From assembly GCA_003313425.1 (NCBI GenBank), contig NHZP01000075.1, positions 124,001 through 188,000 on the forward strand: a stretch of DNA of 64,000 bases, in the 5' to 3' direction. Under the pieces are notes generated by a model. The model was not told the origin of the DNA. It worked only from the letters and a program-made list of their open reading frames with translations, and searched no databases. The stretch is from Pseudopyrenochaeta lycopersici. Its lineage: Eukaryota; Ascomycota; Dothideomycetes; Pleosporales; Pseudopyrenochaetaceae. Positions 26,110 through 36,792 of the stretch are shown piece after piece (position 1 is the stretch's first letter; every line of letters begins with the position of its first letter). The position numbers and the translations under genes are program-made.

Positions 26110-26314
26110 TGTTAGGGACTGTTGGTAGAGGTCGAGGTTAAGTGATAGGGGATAGTATTAAGACTAATCCTTAACCTCTGCTCCGAGGGGGTAGCTCTCG
26201 TTTATATACTAGCCCGTTTCTAGTGTAGTCCTAAGCCTTTCCAGGCTCTATCTAGTATAGGTCTAAGGGCCCTCCGCTAGGTCGTCCCCCGCTAGGTCTA
26301 GTGTGTTCGTAACA
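26110..26314 (-). repeat. 3' LTR of E4 (205 bp)
   Basis: It starts TGTTAGGGACTG and ends GTTCGTAACA. Compared with the 5' LTR (34056-34260) it differs by a small number of transitions, mostly C/T and G/A. It is followed on the element side by a pyrimidine tract that is the complement of a polypurine primer. Confidence 0.9.
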
Positions 26315-26852
26315 ATTGCCCTCCCCTTTTTTTTAAGGGTTGTCCCTAACCTGTATGGACGTTACGTGTACGCTGTTCGCGCCGCCCTAGTCCTAACGCG
26401 TCTCTAGTCGTTCGCCGGGTGACGTAATGTATTTCCTGTAGGCGGCTTTTACAGCTTTACCTGTGAATCTTTTTACGTAAGGTAGCTGCCTTTATAACTG
26501 TTGTACGGTCGCCGTTTCCTAGCTGCCTTAGCGTATTCCTTTCTTACGACTGCTGTTAGCTGGGGCCTTACGTGTTTAGCTTATGAAGTTTGCGTGTGTG
26601 ACGCTGTTGCGTAGGTGGGTCGTTATAGCCTGTCCCTACTAGCTGCTCGTTACCCCTTCACGTGGTTTATCCTTCACAGGTGAGTTGCTGGCGAGCTGCT
26701 GCCTACGACTGCCCTAGTAAGAGGCCGGGTTTCAGAGGGTCCGTAAGCGCAGAGGTGTATAAGTGTACTACTCCCCTTCTCTCTACCACCCACATCCACT
26801 TCCTTCTTCTAGGTAATTATACTGCTCTTTAACTTGCTTAATAGGTTCCTAA

Positions 26853-28050
26853 ATGCTAGCTAGCGTGAGTAACGCGCCTCTTCCTAGTTATATCTACAGT
26901 TTGCCTAGCAATATGCAGCTATAGCCGTCGCTTACTTAGTTTTAGTGCGAGGCCTGCATCTCCGCTCTCTCTACAGTGTCCTGCGGGGACCCCAACGGCA
27001 CAGTTTAGGGCATGTTTTGCACGTTTTACTTAGGCGAAGGCTATTATATCTGCAAGAATAACTTCAGTATGTGCGGCTATTATTCCTCCTAGAAGAAGGG
27101 GGGTTATGTTAAGGTAAGTAACTTGCCCTTACTTCTAGGTTTAGCTGACAGGTCTCCTAGATTAAACCTTCGTTTCGGCGTACTATTAATTTGCTTAACT
27201 AGCTAATTACAGTTACGAATTATAAAACTAATGCGGCCTTGTCCCGTCTTCGACCCAGGGATTCGCTGTCTGAGATCTTTGTTATTAACGATTATGTTGC
27301 GCTTGCCTGGACGCGTGCTTATAATTATGCTGTGGAGTTGCGTCAGGCCTTCTCTACTGTATCGCAGGCCTATAATCGCCTTGTTTATTCCTATCCTAGG
27401 GGGAGATTAAGTTTAAGAAGGCCTGCTAGGTGTCTTAAGAGTTGAACGTTGAGCGATACAAAGTAACTTTCTTACTACTTCCTTTAGTAATACATAGCTA
27501 ATATGTGTAGTTAGGAATTAGTACGTCCGGTTTAAAGCGCCTAGAAAATATAGTTGTAGATAAAGGTATTAAGCGCAACTTTTAGTCTACTAGGCATTGC
27601 AGTAACTGTAAGCGTCGCTAGTACTATTACAGAACTAACGTTCCCGCCAAGTCTAACGTTAGTTTACTCTTCACCTCTTCGCCTGTTAAGAAGTCTATTT
27701 ATTTAGGTTTACCTCCTACCTTTAGTAGTTCTGTTAGTAGCTAGGCTTTAGCGCTTAGGATTATAGCTATGTTAGGTCCTAAGCGGGATTGTGATGCCTC
27801 TATGTCGCTTTCCTTTTAGCCTTCTGTTTCCCCTAGCGCTTAGTCTGCCCGCTCTTAAGCTGCCCTTTATTCTACAGAGTCGCCCTTAAGTCCTGTTCCT
27901 ATAAATGCGTTTAATAAGGTCTTTTGTAGTAGTCCCTCGCCCTTTACTAGTCCTCCTACTAGTAGTTATGCGTTACGTTGTTCTGATCGCCTGCGTCGGG
28001 CGGATGCTAGTCAGCGTAGAGGTAGTAACGTAGAGATAGGGGACTAAACA
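26853..28050 (+). pseudogene. Antisense Cys-rich ORF relic of E4, with a likely intron
   Basis: This lies opposite to pol, between the chromodomain and the 3' LTR, in a 1.9-kb tract. ATG 26853 opens a frame of 87 codons broken only by TAG, ending at a GTAAGT donor (27114). It contains several closely spaced Cys (CEAC, VSCGDPNG, FCTF, YICKNNFSMCGY), suggesting a zinc-binding module. A continuation after an intron of about 89 bases (acceptor AACTAG, 27202) reads into ALSRLRPRDSLSEIFVINDYVALAWTRAYNYAVELRQAF, uninterrupted to 27445. Downstream sequence to about 28,050 is Ser/Pro-rich in this direction. It has the same placement as the antisense ORFs of E1, E2 and E5 but different sequence. Function unknown. 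Confidence 0.5.
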
Positions 28051-28239
28051 GGTCTAGGGCGTGTTTCTAGTAGGCCTTATGCAGGGTGTATTAGTTTAGT
28101 TTATAGGTATATAGTAATATTATAAATATCTTCCTATTCTCTTCTAAGCTTCTTCTAGGGCTAGCCCTATTATTATTCTGGTTATCTTCTAAGGGGTGCT
28201 TAGGGGTTGCGCTCTAGGGATGCTAGGTAGTCTTATAGG

Positions 28240-31200
28240 AGTTTGTTACAGTAGTCAAGATTCTCCTCTAGCTCCTAGGTCGCCTCTTCAATGCTCTAAC
28301 CCAGCTACTTCACCTTAAGCTCGCGCCCCCTTATAAGAGTTTCCCTGTAATCTAGGATTCCTTCTACTTTATATTAATCTCCTATAGGGGCGTCTACTAG
28401 GTCCTGGACAGGGCCTGGTCAGAACCCTCTCTATGTTAGGGGTTCTACCTAGGGCTCCAATAGGGATACGTAGAAGACAGGGTAAATTCGCGCTATTAAT
28501 GGCGGGAGGGCGAGCCTATATGCTAGCTTACTAATACGCTCTTTAATATAGAACGGCCCTAAGTGTCTTACCGCAAACTTCTTTAAGGGTCTTAAGGTTA
28601 CTATGTTCTTCGCCTGCAACAGCACTAGGTCTCCAACAGAGAAGTGTCAGTCAGACTGTTTTACATTATACTACTTTGCATTACTTTACTGCGCCTTTTC
28701 TAGGCGTGCCCTTGCCTCCTCCTATTATTAGTGCTATTTATTTAGTCTGTTGCTAACTTGCCGCCTGAGTTCTAGTGCTCCTGCGGGACCCTCTCAAGTT
28801 AGAGGCGGTTTACGGAGCCAGTAGCTGTCAGGGATTCTATTAAATCCCTTTAGGTCCGTCCCAAACGCCGCCTTGATAGGGCTTACACTGTGTGCTGAGT
28901 AGTTTTTTAAGTTGTAGGCGTACTCCGCGTAGGGTAGTAGCTCTACCTAGTTATCTTGCTAGTAGTTTATATAGATGCGGAGGTAGGTCTCTAGTTCCTG
29001 GTTCTGGCGTTCAGTTTACCTATCTATTTAGGGGTGGAAAGTAGTGCTAAGCCTATGTTTAATTTTAAGGTAGTAATAAATATCTAACTAGAACTGGCTT
29101 GTGAATACTAACCCTTGATCTGATAGAAGGGTGTCTAGTAGCCCCTGCTTAAGGAAGTATTATTTTAGCAGTAACTCTGCTACCTGCTAGGACGTGATTA
29201 TCTTTATTACGGGCAGGTACTAGACATATTTTGTAAAGCGATCTACTAGTACTAGTATAGCGTCGTACTCGTTCCCCTTGTCATCTGCTAACTTCAGTAG
29301 GTCCGTAACGAAGTCCAAGGAGTAGTACCTCTATACTATCTTAGGAAGGGGTAGTAGTAACAACAGGCTCTAGGGCTTATATCTCTAGATCTTGTTCAGC
29401 TAGCACTGCAGGCACTAGCTAATATACTTCTAGGTATCTTTCCTAAGGTAGGGCTAAAAGTATTTTCTTTAGAAGACCTTAGTAGTTTTATCTACCCTAT
29501 AATACCCTCCTATAGGGTTATTATAGTTCCTCTAGAGTATATTCGCGCGGAGTAAGGCGTCCTTAGGGATCCACACTTTCCCGCTCCTGCGTAGGAGGCC
29601 CTTAGGGTCGACTTCCTAAGTACTAGCCTCCTTTCTTGCTTCGCCTGCGTCCTAACCCGCCAGCGCTGTAAAGCTAGGACAGGCCTAATCCTGTGCTTGC
29701 ACTAGCTAGACGTATTTAAAGAGGCGTCTTAGAACTTCTAAGGCGTAGGCAGACTCTTCCTACGTAGCTACTACTGTAAGGTAGTTAGGTACTATTACTT
29801 AGAACCCTAGGCTGCGTAAAGGCCTTTTAGTAGCTAGTAAGTATAATAGCCTAGCTTGTAGGTTTCCCTCTATGCTAGCTTTATCGCCTGTAGTTTAGCT
29901 ACAGGCAGGGACAGGCGACGTATCACTAATAACTAACTGCTTATTAGGGAATTCCTAGGCAAGTAGATTCTCTTTTAGGGGTTAACGTAGACCTAGCTAG
30001 GTTCTGTCCTTAGGGAGGTATAGTTCCTATACTACCTGCGGGGCGGTTAGAGCTATAGACTCTTAAGGTGTCTACTATTAAAGCTTTTATTAGAGCGTAG
30101 GGAGCATCACACTTCTTAACGCTTAAGGTTCTCCCGCTAGGAGTCCTTGCGCAAAGTTAGGCCTTTAAGAGGGCCCGTTAGTAGGGTTCTTAGGTCCTAG
30201 TTTATACTCTACTTTAAAGTTAAATTCTGCTAGCTCCTTAGCCTATTAGGCCTGCTTAGGAGAGAGCTCCTTTATTATTATAAAGTATCAGAGGTTATTA
30301 TAGTTAGAGAGTACCTAGATTATCGTTAGGGTGTGTTAGAGGTAGTGCCTCTACGTCCTAAATACTTCTATAATAGCGTAGAGCTCCTTATTATAGGTAT
30401 ACTAATTTAGGGATAGTCTAGAGAACTTCTTACTCTAGAACGCGATAGGCTTCTAGTAATACTCCGTTACCTGCCTGGTTAAGGCTAGTTATAAGAGGAT
30501 AGCGGCTATTACAAAGTCTAAAGCGTTAGTAAGAACTATTACTAGTTCTACTAGGTCAAAGTGCTGAAGCACAGGGGCTTCTAAGAACTTCTAACGCAGC
30601 GTAAGGAACGCGTTCCTTACGTAGTTAGGCCACGCCTACGGCCGGTACTATCTTGTAGGTCCCTTATAACTCTTTGCGGCCTTATTCGTGGCCTTGCCTG
30701 TAAGGGGCGTACTTAGGTCCGTTACTAGGTTCTAGGCGGTTATTATATAGTCTACTAACGGACGTACTATAGCAGAGTAGTTAAAGATAAATCTTTAATA
30801 GAAGTTAGCGAACCTAAGGAACACTTAGATGTCCTTATAGCCCTAGGGTTCTAGCTACTCTCTAATAGTCTGTACCCTTACAGGGTCTATTACTACGCCT
30901 CCTAGGGTTACTATAAACCCTAGGAATTCTACAGATCTAGTAGAGAAGATATACTTACTTACCTTATAGTACAGGCCCTATTCTATAAGTTAGTCTAAGA
31001 CCTCCTCTACGTAGCTGTTATAATCTTTCTTATTCTCTAAGTAGATTAGTATGTTATCTAGATACACTATATAAGTGCGGTCTATAAGCCCCCTAAGGGC
31101 TCTGTAGATATAGGACTAGAAGGTTGCTAGTGCGTTAGATAATCTAAAGGGTAGAACGAGGTACTTAAAGTAGCTGTACCGCGTCTTAAACACTATTTTC

Positions 31201-32500
31201 TACTTATCGCCCTCCTTAATCTAAAGTCTATAATAGGCGTCTTAGATATCCAACTTCATAAAGATTTACGCCTTTAAGAGGCAGTCTAGTATCTTACTTA
31301 TAAGGGGGATTAGGTACTAGTTCTTTATAGTTACTTTGTTTAGGCCTTAGTAGTCTACGTATAGCTAGAGCGTTCTATCTAATTTTAGTACGAAAAGGAT
31401 TAGGGCCCCCGCTAGCGACGTGCTAGGCCAGATCTATCCCTTCTCCTGCGCCGTGTTAAGGTATTCTTAGAGGATGTCTAGCTCTCAGCGCAAGAGGTTA
31501 TAAATAGGGAGGTTTAGGACTTTTTATCCCTCCTCTAACGTGATCGCGTAGTTATACTCCCTATAGGGGCGCAGTACCTCTATCTAATACTTACTAAAGG
31601 CGAGCTACTTATAGTGCAGCTTCTAGGGGACGTGCCTTAATTCCTCTTTATCTAGGCGGTCCCTAGCGGGGTTAACCTGCGGGGCATCCTCCTTAGCTAG
31701 GCTGGGGAGGATATAGGGTGCTACTAGGAGGGTGGCGCGCCAATTAGAGTTCCTGTTGCGTATACTAGACACTACGCGCTGTACCGTCTCTGCGGGCAGC
31801 TAGGCTAGCTGGGGTTCCCTTTAGACACACTCCTTTAGGTAGTCTACAATACTAAGGACTAGGTTTTATAGCTAGAGTAAGCCCTAGCAATAGAACTATT
31901 CTGCGTTATATTCTACATCTCTACTAGGCTTAGCAGGTTCTAACAGATTTACAGCAGTTGCCTGACATATCTCCTCTTAGACCGCTCTTTCGGCCTCGCT
32001 AGTTAGGGTGTTATAGGTTAGGGCTCTTAGGTAGAGGATGTAGGCTGTCTCTCTAGGGCTAACATCGCCTAACAGGTCTGCGGCGGTAACGACTTAGACC
32101 TAGTCAGTATCTCGCGCGGCCTACTATTTAAATTCTCCTGTAGAGAATTAAATCTTAAGATTAGCTTCTCTTAGCTATAGGTATCCTAAGATAAGGTTAT
32201 AGCCTTTAATATTAGCAGACTAAAACAGTTATAGGCCTACCTATTTTGCTATACCTTTTAAGTCCTGGTACTAGATGGACAGATTGTATACGGCTCCTAG
32301 TAAGAGTAGTTAATTATTGACTAGGCTTACTGTAGGCTTCTGGTGGTAGTTTGCTCTAGGCAGGAAGTGAAGCTGGGTAATCTTGCTTAATACGATGTTG
32401 ATCTCCGCGCCTAAGTCGTATAGGGCTTAGAGGGGGAGCAGGAGTCTATTAGCTACCTGTAGCTAGACTTTGATTACTATCTAGAGTGCTTTCCCTTAGG
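28240..32500 (-). pseudogene. E4 pol: RT, RNase H, integrase, chromodomain (mutated)
   Basis: The minus-strand reading gives RT (YIVYLDNILIYLENKKDY at about 31,070; one catalytic Asp is changed to Asn by a G-to-A), a tether and RNase H (about 30,200-30,450), an integrase core (SLDFVTDLLKLADDKGNEYDAILV around 29,260-29,330) and a C-terminal chromodomain. Numerous TAG/TAA codons interrupt it. It is intact in length but not functional. Confidence 0.8.
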
Positions 32501-33933
32501 TGTTAGGCCCTAGTGGCAGTTAGGACAGATTAGCGACTAGGGCGTTGCGTTTCCCAATTAAGGCCTAGGTTAAGTTTGTTTGTTGGCTCTGCCTCTCGCG
32601 TTTCTCTGATTACGATTCTTCCAGTGGGGTTAGGTTATGCCCTGCTTAGCTGGGTCCTAGGAGTTTTTAGGCGTCCCCTAGTACCGCGGTGGGTTCCATG
32701 TAGGCTTTAGACAGGGCGATCTTCAGGAGTAGTTTGTCTCTGAGGGTCCGTTGTCTTGCTTCTTACTAGTCCTCTGTAGGTTAGAGAAAGAGTTTAATGC
32801 TAGGCGTTTACCCTAAGAAGGGCCTTTAGCGGTAGCTTTTTAGGTGTCCCCTAGGAAGCAATCAGCGCGAGTTGCGGTTTCTGCGTTACGTAGGGCCCTT
32901 TTAAACTTAGGCTACGAGTTAATAGTCTTAAGGACCCTAGTACGCATAATCTCCCTGCAGTATTCCTCTGGAAGTCTTAACTATATAAAGGCGATCTTTA
33001 GCTCGTAGTCGTCCTCCCTGTCCTCTAGCTTAAAGAAGTTGTAGGTTAGAAGAGATTCCTTTTTCCTTAGCTAGAGGAGGAAGGTGTTAACGTTATTATC
33101 CCTCCGCTACTTAAAGTTAAAGAACTAGAGGTAGTTATCGTAGCGGGTAAGGATAGGATCTTAAACTAGCTTACGTTCCTCCTGTTTAAGGTAAGCCTAT
33201 AAGGTAATGCCCTCTTTGTTAATACGTTGTTAGAGGAGTTTTTAGTAGACGTGATACTGGATCGTCCCTAGAGCCTAATGGGTGCGGGTTACTGTGTCTT
33301 CTAGCACCTAGGCGTACGCGAAGGTAGTTTCGACGTCCTTCACCTATTAGTCTACCTGCTGTGCTGATAGGGCTTAGGTTTCTAATCCTACTTTTAGTTT
33401 AGGTTGCACACTATTCAGAGCCTTAATAAGTTTCCCTGCCTTATTAAAGGCGGGCCGGGGGGGTTCTAGTAGCTTCCTAGCCTGTCCTACCCCTAGTGCT
33501 TATAACGCGTAATTAATTTAGTTCTTTAGCTTTTTAATCGCTTCCTCTAAGGCTCTAGTCTCTTCCGCCTTAAAGAGGTTAGCTAATAGACCTTAGATAA
33601 ACGTTTTATTTAAGATTCCTGTTGTTAGCTTTTTCCTAGCAGAAAGGGGTTAGGTTTCTGCTAGGACGTTAGCAGCACTAGACACCTCCGTTAGGGTTTC
33701 GCTAACCCAGTTAAGTCTACTACTGTAAGTGCGTTAGTCTAGGGGTAGTCTTAACCCTTGCCGCAGGGTACCCGTTATGTTGGAGTCCCGGGGGTTTTAG
33801 TTTAGGGCGTCTAACGTGTTTAATTGTTAGGGGTCTTCTAATGTCCCTAGGTCTCTCTGGGCGTCTTTGGTACTTCCTTAGGGAGGCTCTAGGTTAGCGT
33901 CGCTCCTGGGTCTTCTGCGAGTGCCTGCCATAA
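32500..33933 (-). pseudogene. E4 gag (mutated)
   Basis: ATG at about 33,931 (MAGTRRRPRSD) follows a purine-rich leader next to the 5' LTR. The frame holds KKLTTGILNKTFI, NNVNTFLL, REDDYELKIAF and LPEEYCREIMRTRVLKT, a retrotransposon gag capsid pattern, with TAA/TAG stops at former Gln/Trp codons. A zinc knuckle is not clearly visible. Confidence 0.65.
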
Positions 33934-34055
33934 TACTTCCTCTTTTTTTTTTCTTCTTTTGCTGTTAGGATGTGGGCGTACTGTCCCTAGGCTCTCAACA
34001 GTACTTTAGAGGAGAGTTTCTTAACTGCTACCTCTAGGGTGAGAAGGATTAGAAT

Positions 34056-34260
34056 TGTTAGGGACTGTTAGTAGAGGTTAAGGTTAAGTGATAGGGGATA
34101 GTATTAAGACTAATCCTTAACCTCTGCTCTAAGGGGGTAGCTCTTGTTTATATACTAGCCCGTCTCCAGTGTAGTCCTGAGCCTTTCCGGGCTCTATCCG
34201 GTATGGGTCCGAGGGCCCTCCGCTAGGTCGTCCCCCGCTAGGTCTAGTGTGTTCGTGACA
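34056..34260 (-). repeat. 5' LTR of E4 (205 bp)
   Basis: It runs TGTTAGGGACTG to GTTCGTGACA and is followed by the second copy of the GTTTC duplication (34261-34265). It retains more CpA/TpG than the partner LTR. Confidence 0.9.
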
Positions 34261-34265
34261 GTTTC

Positions 34266-34727
34266 TCTGTAGTAACTAAGTTTAGATAGAAATTCCTTGT
34301 AGGTTAACTTACTAGTTAACATTTAAACTTAGATTCTTAGTTTGCTAAGTGTTTTATATTTTATTTAATTAATTATCTATAGGACTTAGCGTTTTTCTCC
34401 TTAATACTTAATACTTTAAACTTAAACTTAATAGTTTCAATCCTTTATTAGTTCCTCTCTAAGAACTAATTTCTTACTTACTTAATTTTCTAATTACTAG
34501 CTAATAACTAATAACTAACTATATATCTTTTTTATATATACTATTATGCGTATCTTAAATAAAAGGCTATAAGTAAGCCTTACTTAAAGCTTAAAAATTA
34601 CTTATCTAGATTAGTCTTAGGGTTATTTTTACTCCTTTCTATTATTTTCTAATAGTAGCGGCTTAGGGGATCTTAAGGTTACACTAAGAAGTTAATAAAA
34701 TTTAGCCCCTTAGGCTTTGCTAATTTA
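34266..34727 (-). other. E3 leader (between 5' LTR and gag)
   Basis: This is AT-rich, non-coding sequence next to the E3 5' LTR. It is identical in inverted form at 53,737-54,198. The base after the LTR on the minus strand begins the primer-binding region (TAAATTAGCAAAGCC); I cannot match it to a particular tRNA after RIP. Confidence 0.5.
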
Positions 34728-35051
34728 TGCAGGAATAGAGGCCTTAGCTAACTTCTCCCTTTTAATAGTAGCCTTACGCGCAGTAGAAGCAACTAAGTAT
34801 CTTATGTTAGCTAAGATAGTAAGGTGCGGGGACAGGTAATAAGGTAGACAAAGGTAGATAGGCAATAATAAATTAAATATTTAAGACTTTAGTAAAGCAG
34901 GACTTAACAATACAGCGTAGGTAGTACTTAGGAGATTTAATGCCTCCTAAGGAGGTCCTATCTATCTACCTTTATACCTAGATTTCTTAGCTAAGCCTAC
35001 CTAATCCTAGCTAAGATACCCTTAGTAACTACGTTACTAAGTGCATTAGCA
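34728..35051 (-). repeat. 5' LTR of E3 (324 bp)
   Basis: It is the partner of 15105-15428 and identical in inverted form to 53413-53736. It ends CATTAGCA and is followed by TAATA (35052-35056), the second copy of the E3 target duplication. Confidence 0.85.
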
Positions 35052-35056
35052 TAATA

Positions 35057-36404
35057 ATATATCTTATATTACTTATTTAGCTAAGATAATTATACTTATT
35101 CCTTATATTATAGCTGCTTCCTATTCTACTAGAGTTAGCGCGTTAATATATTATACCTTATATATATATTACGCGCGTAGTTAGTAGTTAAGTTCTATAA
35201 TATCTTTTTCTACCTCTATAGGCGTTAATAGCCTTAAGGTTCTTAGTTAATACTAGTTCTAAAAGTTTTCTCTTTTTTAGTCTTTAGTTAGAAGTACTAT
35301 AGTATTACTAAGGTCTTCTTTAGTATCTTTATAAACTAAAGATAGGGAGCTACTACTCTCTTCTTTATCTTTACTATACTAGGTTCCTAGAATCCTTATC
35401 TTAGTAAGTTCTTAGAGAGGTAGCTATAGTATCTCTATATCTTAAGCCCTTTCCTCTTAAGTAGTAATAACTTCTTATATTTTATTATTACTATTTTCTT
35501 CTTTTATAGCTAATATATTAATCTAGAGGGTTACTTTATTCTTTTTTTTATAGTCTTTAGCTATATAGCCTTTCTTATTATAGTTAAAGTAAGTTATTTC
35601 TTTTTCCTTCCTACCTTTACCTAACTTTTCTTTATTAAGGTTATCTAGATATATTACTTTAGGGCCCCTAGATATATACTATCTAAGTACTCTTTATAGC
35701 TAATACTAGTATTATAGGTAGCTATTATTTAACTTATTATAATAATCTTTCCTAAGTTTCTTATCTTCTTTTATTTATCTAAGTTATTATCTTATAAGTC
35801 GCACGTAAAGCTTATAGAGCTCTATATCTAGTTAGATAGTCTTATTAATTAGGTTGTCTAGTGTTATAACCTTTATACCTGTGTATATAAGCTTAGTCTA
35901 GACGTCTGCTTTTAGGCCCTATTTATATATAGTTTTTAGGGTATTATTATTCTAGCTAGTTTACCTAGCGTAATCTAGAAATTTATTAGTATAGTTAGCC
36001 TTAGATTAGGTTTATTATATATTTTAAATTTTTTATTTTATAATAGTTACCTTATTTAGGAGCCTAAACGCTTAACGTATGCATGCTTTAAATCTACTTA
36101 TCTCTTTAAATATAGTAATTAGTTCTTAAAGCTTCTTATTATTACTTATATACTTACTTAGTAGGGTTTTACCTATTTAGTAGCTTTGCCTCTTATATAG
36201 CTAGATATAAGTACTACTTAGTTATTATTATCTATAGTAGTTATATTAAACTTAAAGAATAGGTTAAACTAAAGTAGCTATTCTTTAAGCTTAAACTAAT
36301 CTCTATAGAAGAGATCTAGTTTAGTAACAGCGTTACTTAGCCTAGTAGCGTAGTAGGCCGCGTTTTCTATATAAGTATTACTTATCTTAAGAGTGTTTAA
36401 AGTA
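35057..36404 (-). pseudogene. E2 gag relic with mutated zinc knuckle
   Basis: This minus-strand block, readable at 52,060-53,407 in the right arm, corresponds to gag of E5 at 36,793-38,300. Near 35,545-35,585 the CCHC knuckle is recognisable as T-Y-F-N-Y-N-K-K-G-Y-I-A-K-D-Y, each Cys and His having become Tyr by C-to-T or G-to-A. It belongs to the same element as 10,190-15,104, separated by E3. Confidence 0.7.
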
Positions 36405-36792
36405 TAAAAGATCTTAATAGCTATTAGTAAGAATAGCTAATAAGACTGTAAGGTTAGTTCTCTAGGATAGAGTAAGGGACTAGATAGAAGGGGGTTTAAT
36501 ACTAAGATAGTAAGAGGGTGCTTCTATAAAGAGTACTAAGGGTTAAGAATAATTAGTACTACTATTACTATACTATAGAGTATAATATTAAGTTAAATAT
36601 AATAAGCTATAAGGGTTTATTGCTGTGATCTATATACATAGAAATTATGCACGTTGCTTAGTGTGCTTGAGGTGCTTAGTACTACTGATTATACTAATTA
36701 ACTAAGCACGTTACGTGATCTTAGTTATTAGTCTAATGTCTGCGAGGTCTAACTAGAGCCGCTAGGAACAGGGTCTCAGCAGGATCGTAACA
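36405..36792 (-). repeat. 5' LTR of E2
   Basis: It reads TGTTACGATCCTG from 36792 on the minus strand. It is identical to 51672-52059 except for one transition (36707/51757). The plus-strand sequence beyond 36792 is not an E2 target repeat but the middle of E5 gag, so a rearrangement junction lies exactly at the LTR end. Confidence 0.85.

Larger units (their letters stand above)
26110..34260 (-). mobile_element. E4, complete-length Ty3/gypsy chromovirus nested in E3 (8,151 bp)
   Basis: E4 is flanked by a perfect 5-base duplication GTTTC (26105-26109 and 34261-34265). The uninterrupted site is visible in the other arm near 54,195-54,205. LTRs are 205 bases each (26110-26314 and 34056-34260). 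The complement of a polypurine tract (CCCTCCCCTTTTTTTT) next to the left LTR gives minus orientation. In order on the minus strand: gag from ATG at about 33,930, RT with YLDNILIYL at about 31,050-31,070, RNase H (about 30,200-30,450), integrase core SLDFVTDLL at about 29,310, and a chromodomain with YKVEGILDYRET and ATxELEENLDYC at about 28,240-28,380. It is richer in GC than E1-E3 and mutated less, yet all frames contain TAA/TAG stops, so it has seen RIP. It is absent from the right arm. Confidence 0.92.
15105..35051 (-). mobile_element. E3, large LTR retrotransposon (11.8 kb without nested E4) inserted in E2
   Basis: E3 is bounded by 324-base LTRs and a TAATG/TAATA duplication and sits inside the gag-pol of E2. 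In minus orientation it holds gag (about 25,360-26,060), RT (about 21,810-22,420, with an LFLDNI box at about 22,010, the FLDD active site after mutation), integrase core with a LIADRGPNF signature (about 20,440-20,470) and the integrase C-terminal barrel (about 19,770-20,070). An additional ORF of about 3.2 kb lies between integrase and the 3' LTR (15,700-18,925). Removing E4 and its 5-base duplication (8,156 bases) leaves 11,791 bases, clearly longer than typical gypsy elements. The coding strand is riddled with RIP-type stops, so it is dead. A second copy begins at 53,413. Confidence 0.8.
16308..36792. repeat. Left arm of a giant inverted repeat (12.3 kb plus E4)
   Basis: Position q here pairs with 88464-q in the right arm for q of 34266-36792, and with 80308-q for q of 26109 and below, the difference being E4 plus its 5-base duplication. 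These offsets hold exactly over all stretches I compared, so there is no net indel in 12.3 kb. In the stretches compared by eye (the whole E2 LTR, E3's 5' LTR and several 80-100-base windows) I found one difference, C at 36707 against A at 51757 (a G/A transition). The outer limit is set only by the end of the window. Confidence 0.9.

Noticed and set aside
15105..35051. E3 as a Starship-type or DNA giant element
   Set aside because: Paired 324-base LTRs, a polypurine tract, RT and integrase define it as an LTR retrotransposon; no tyrosine recombinase was seen.
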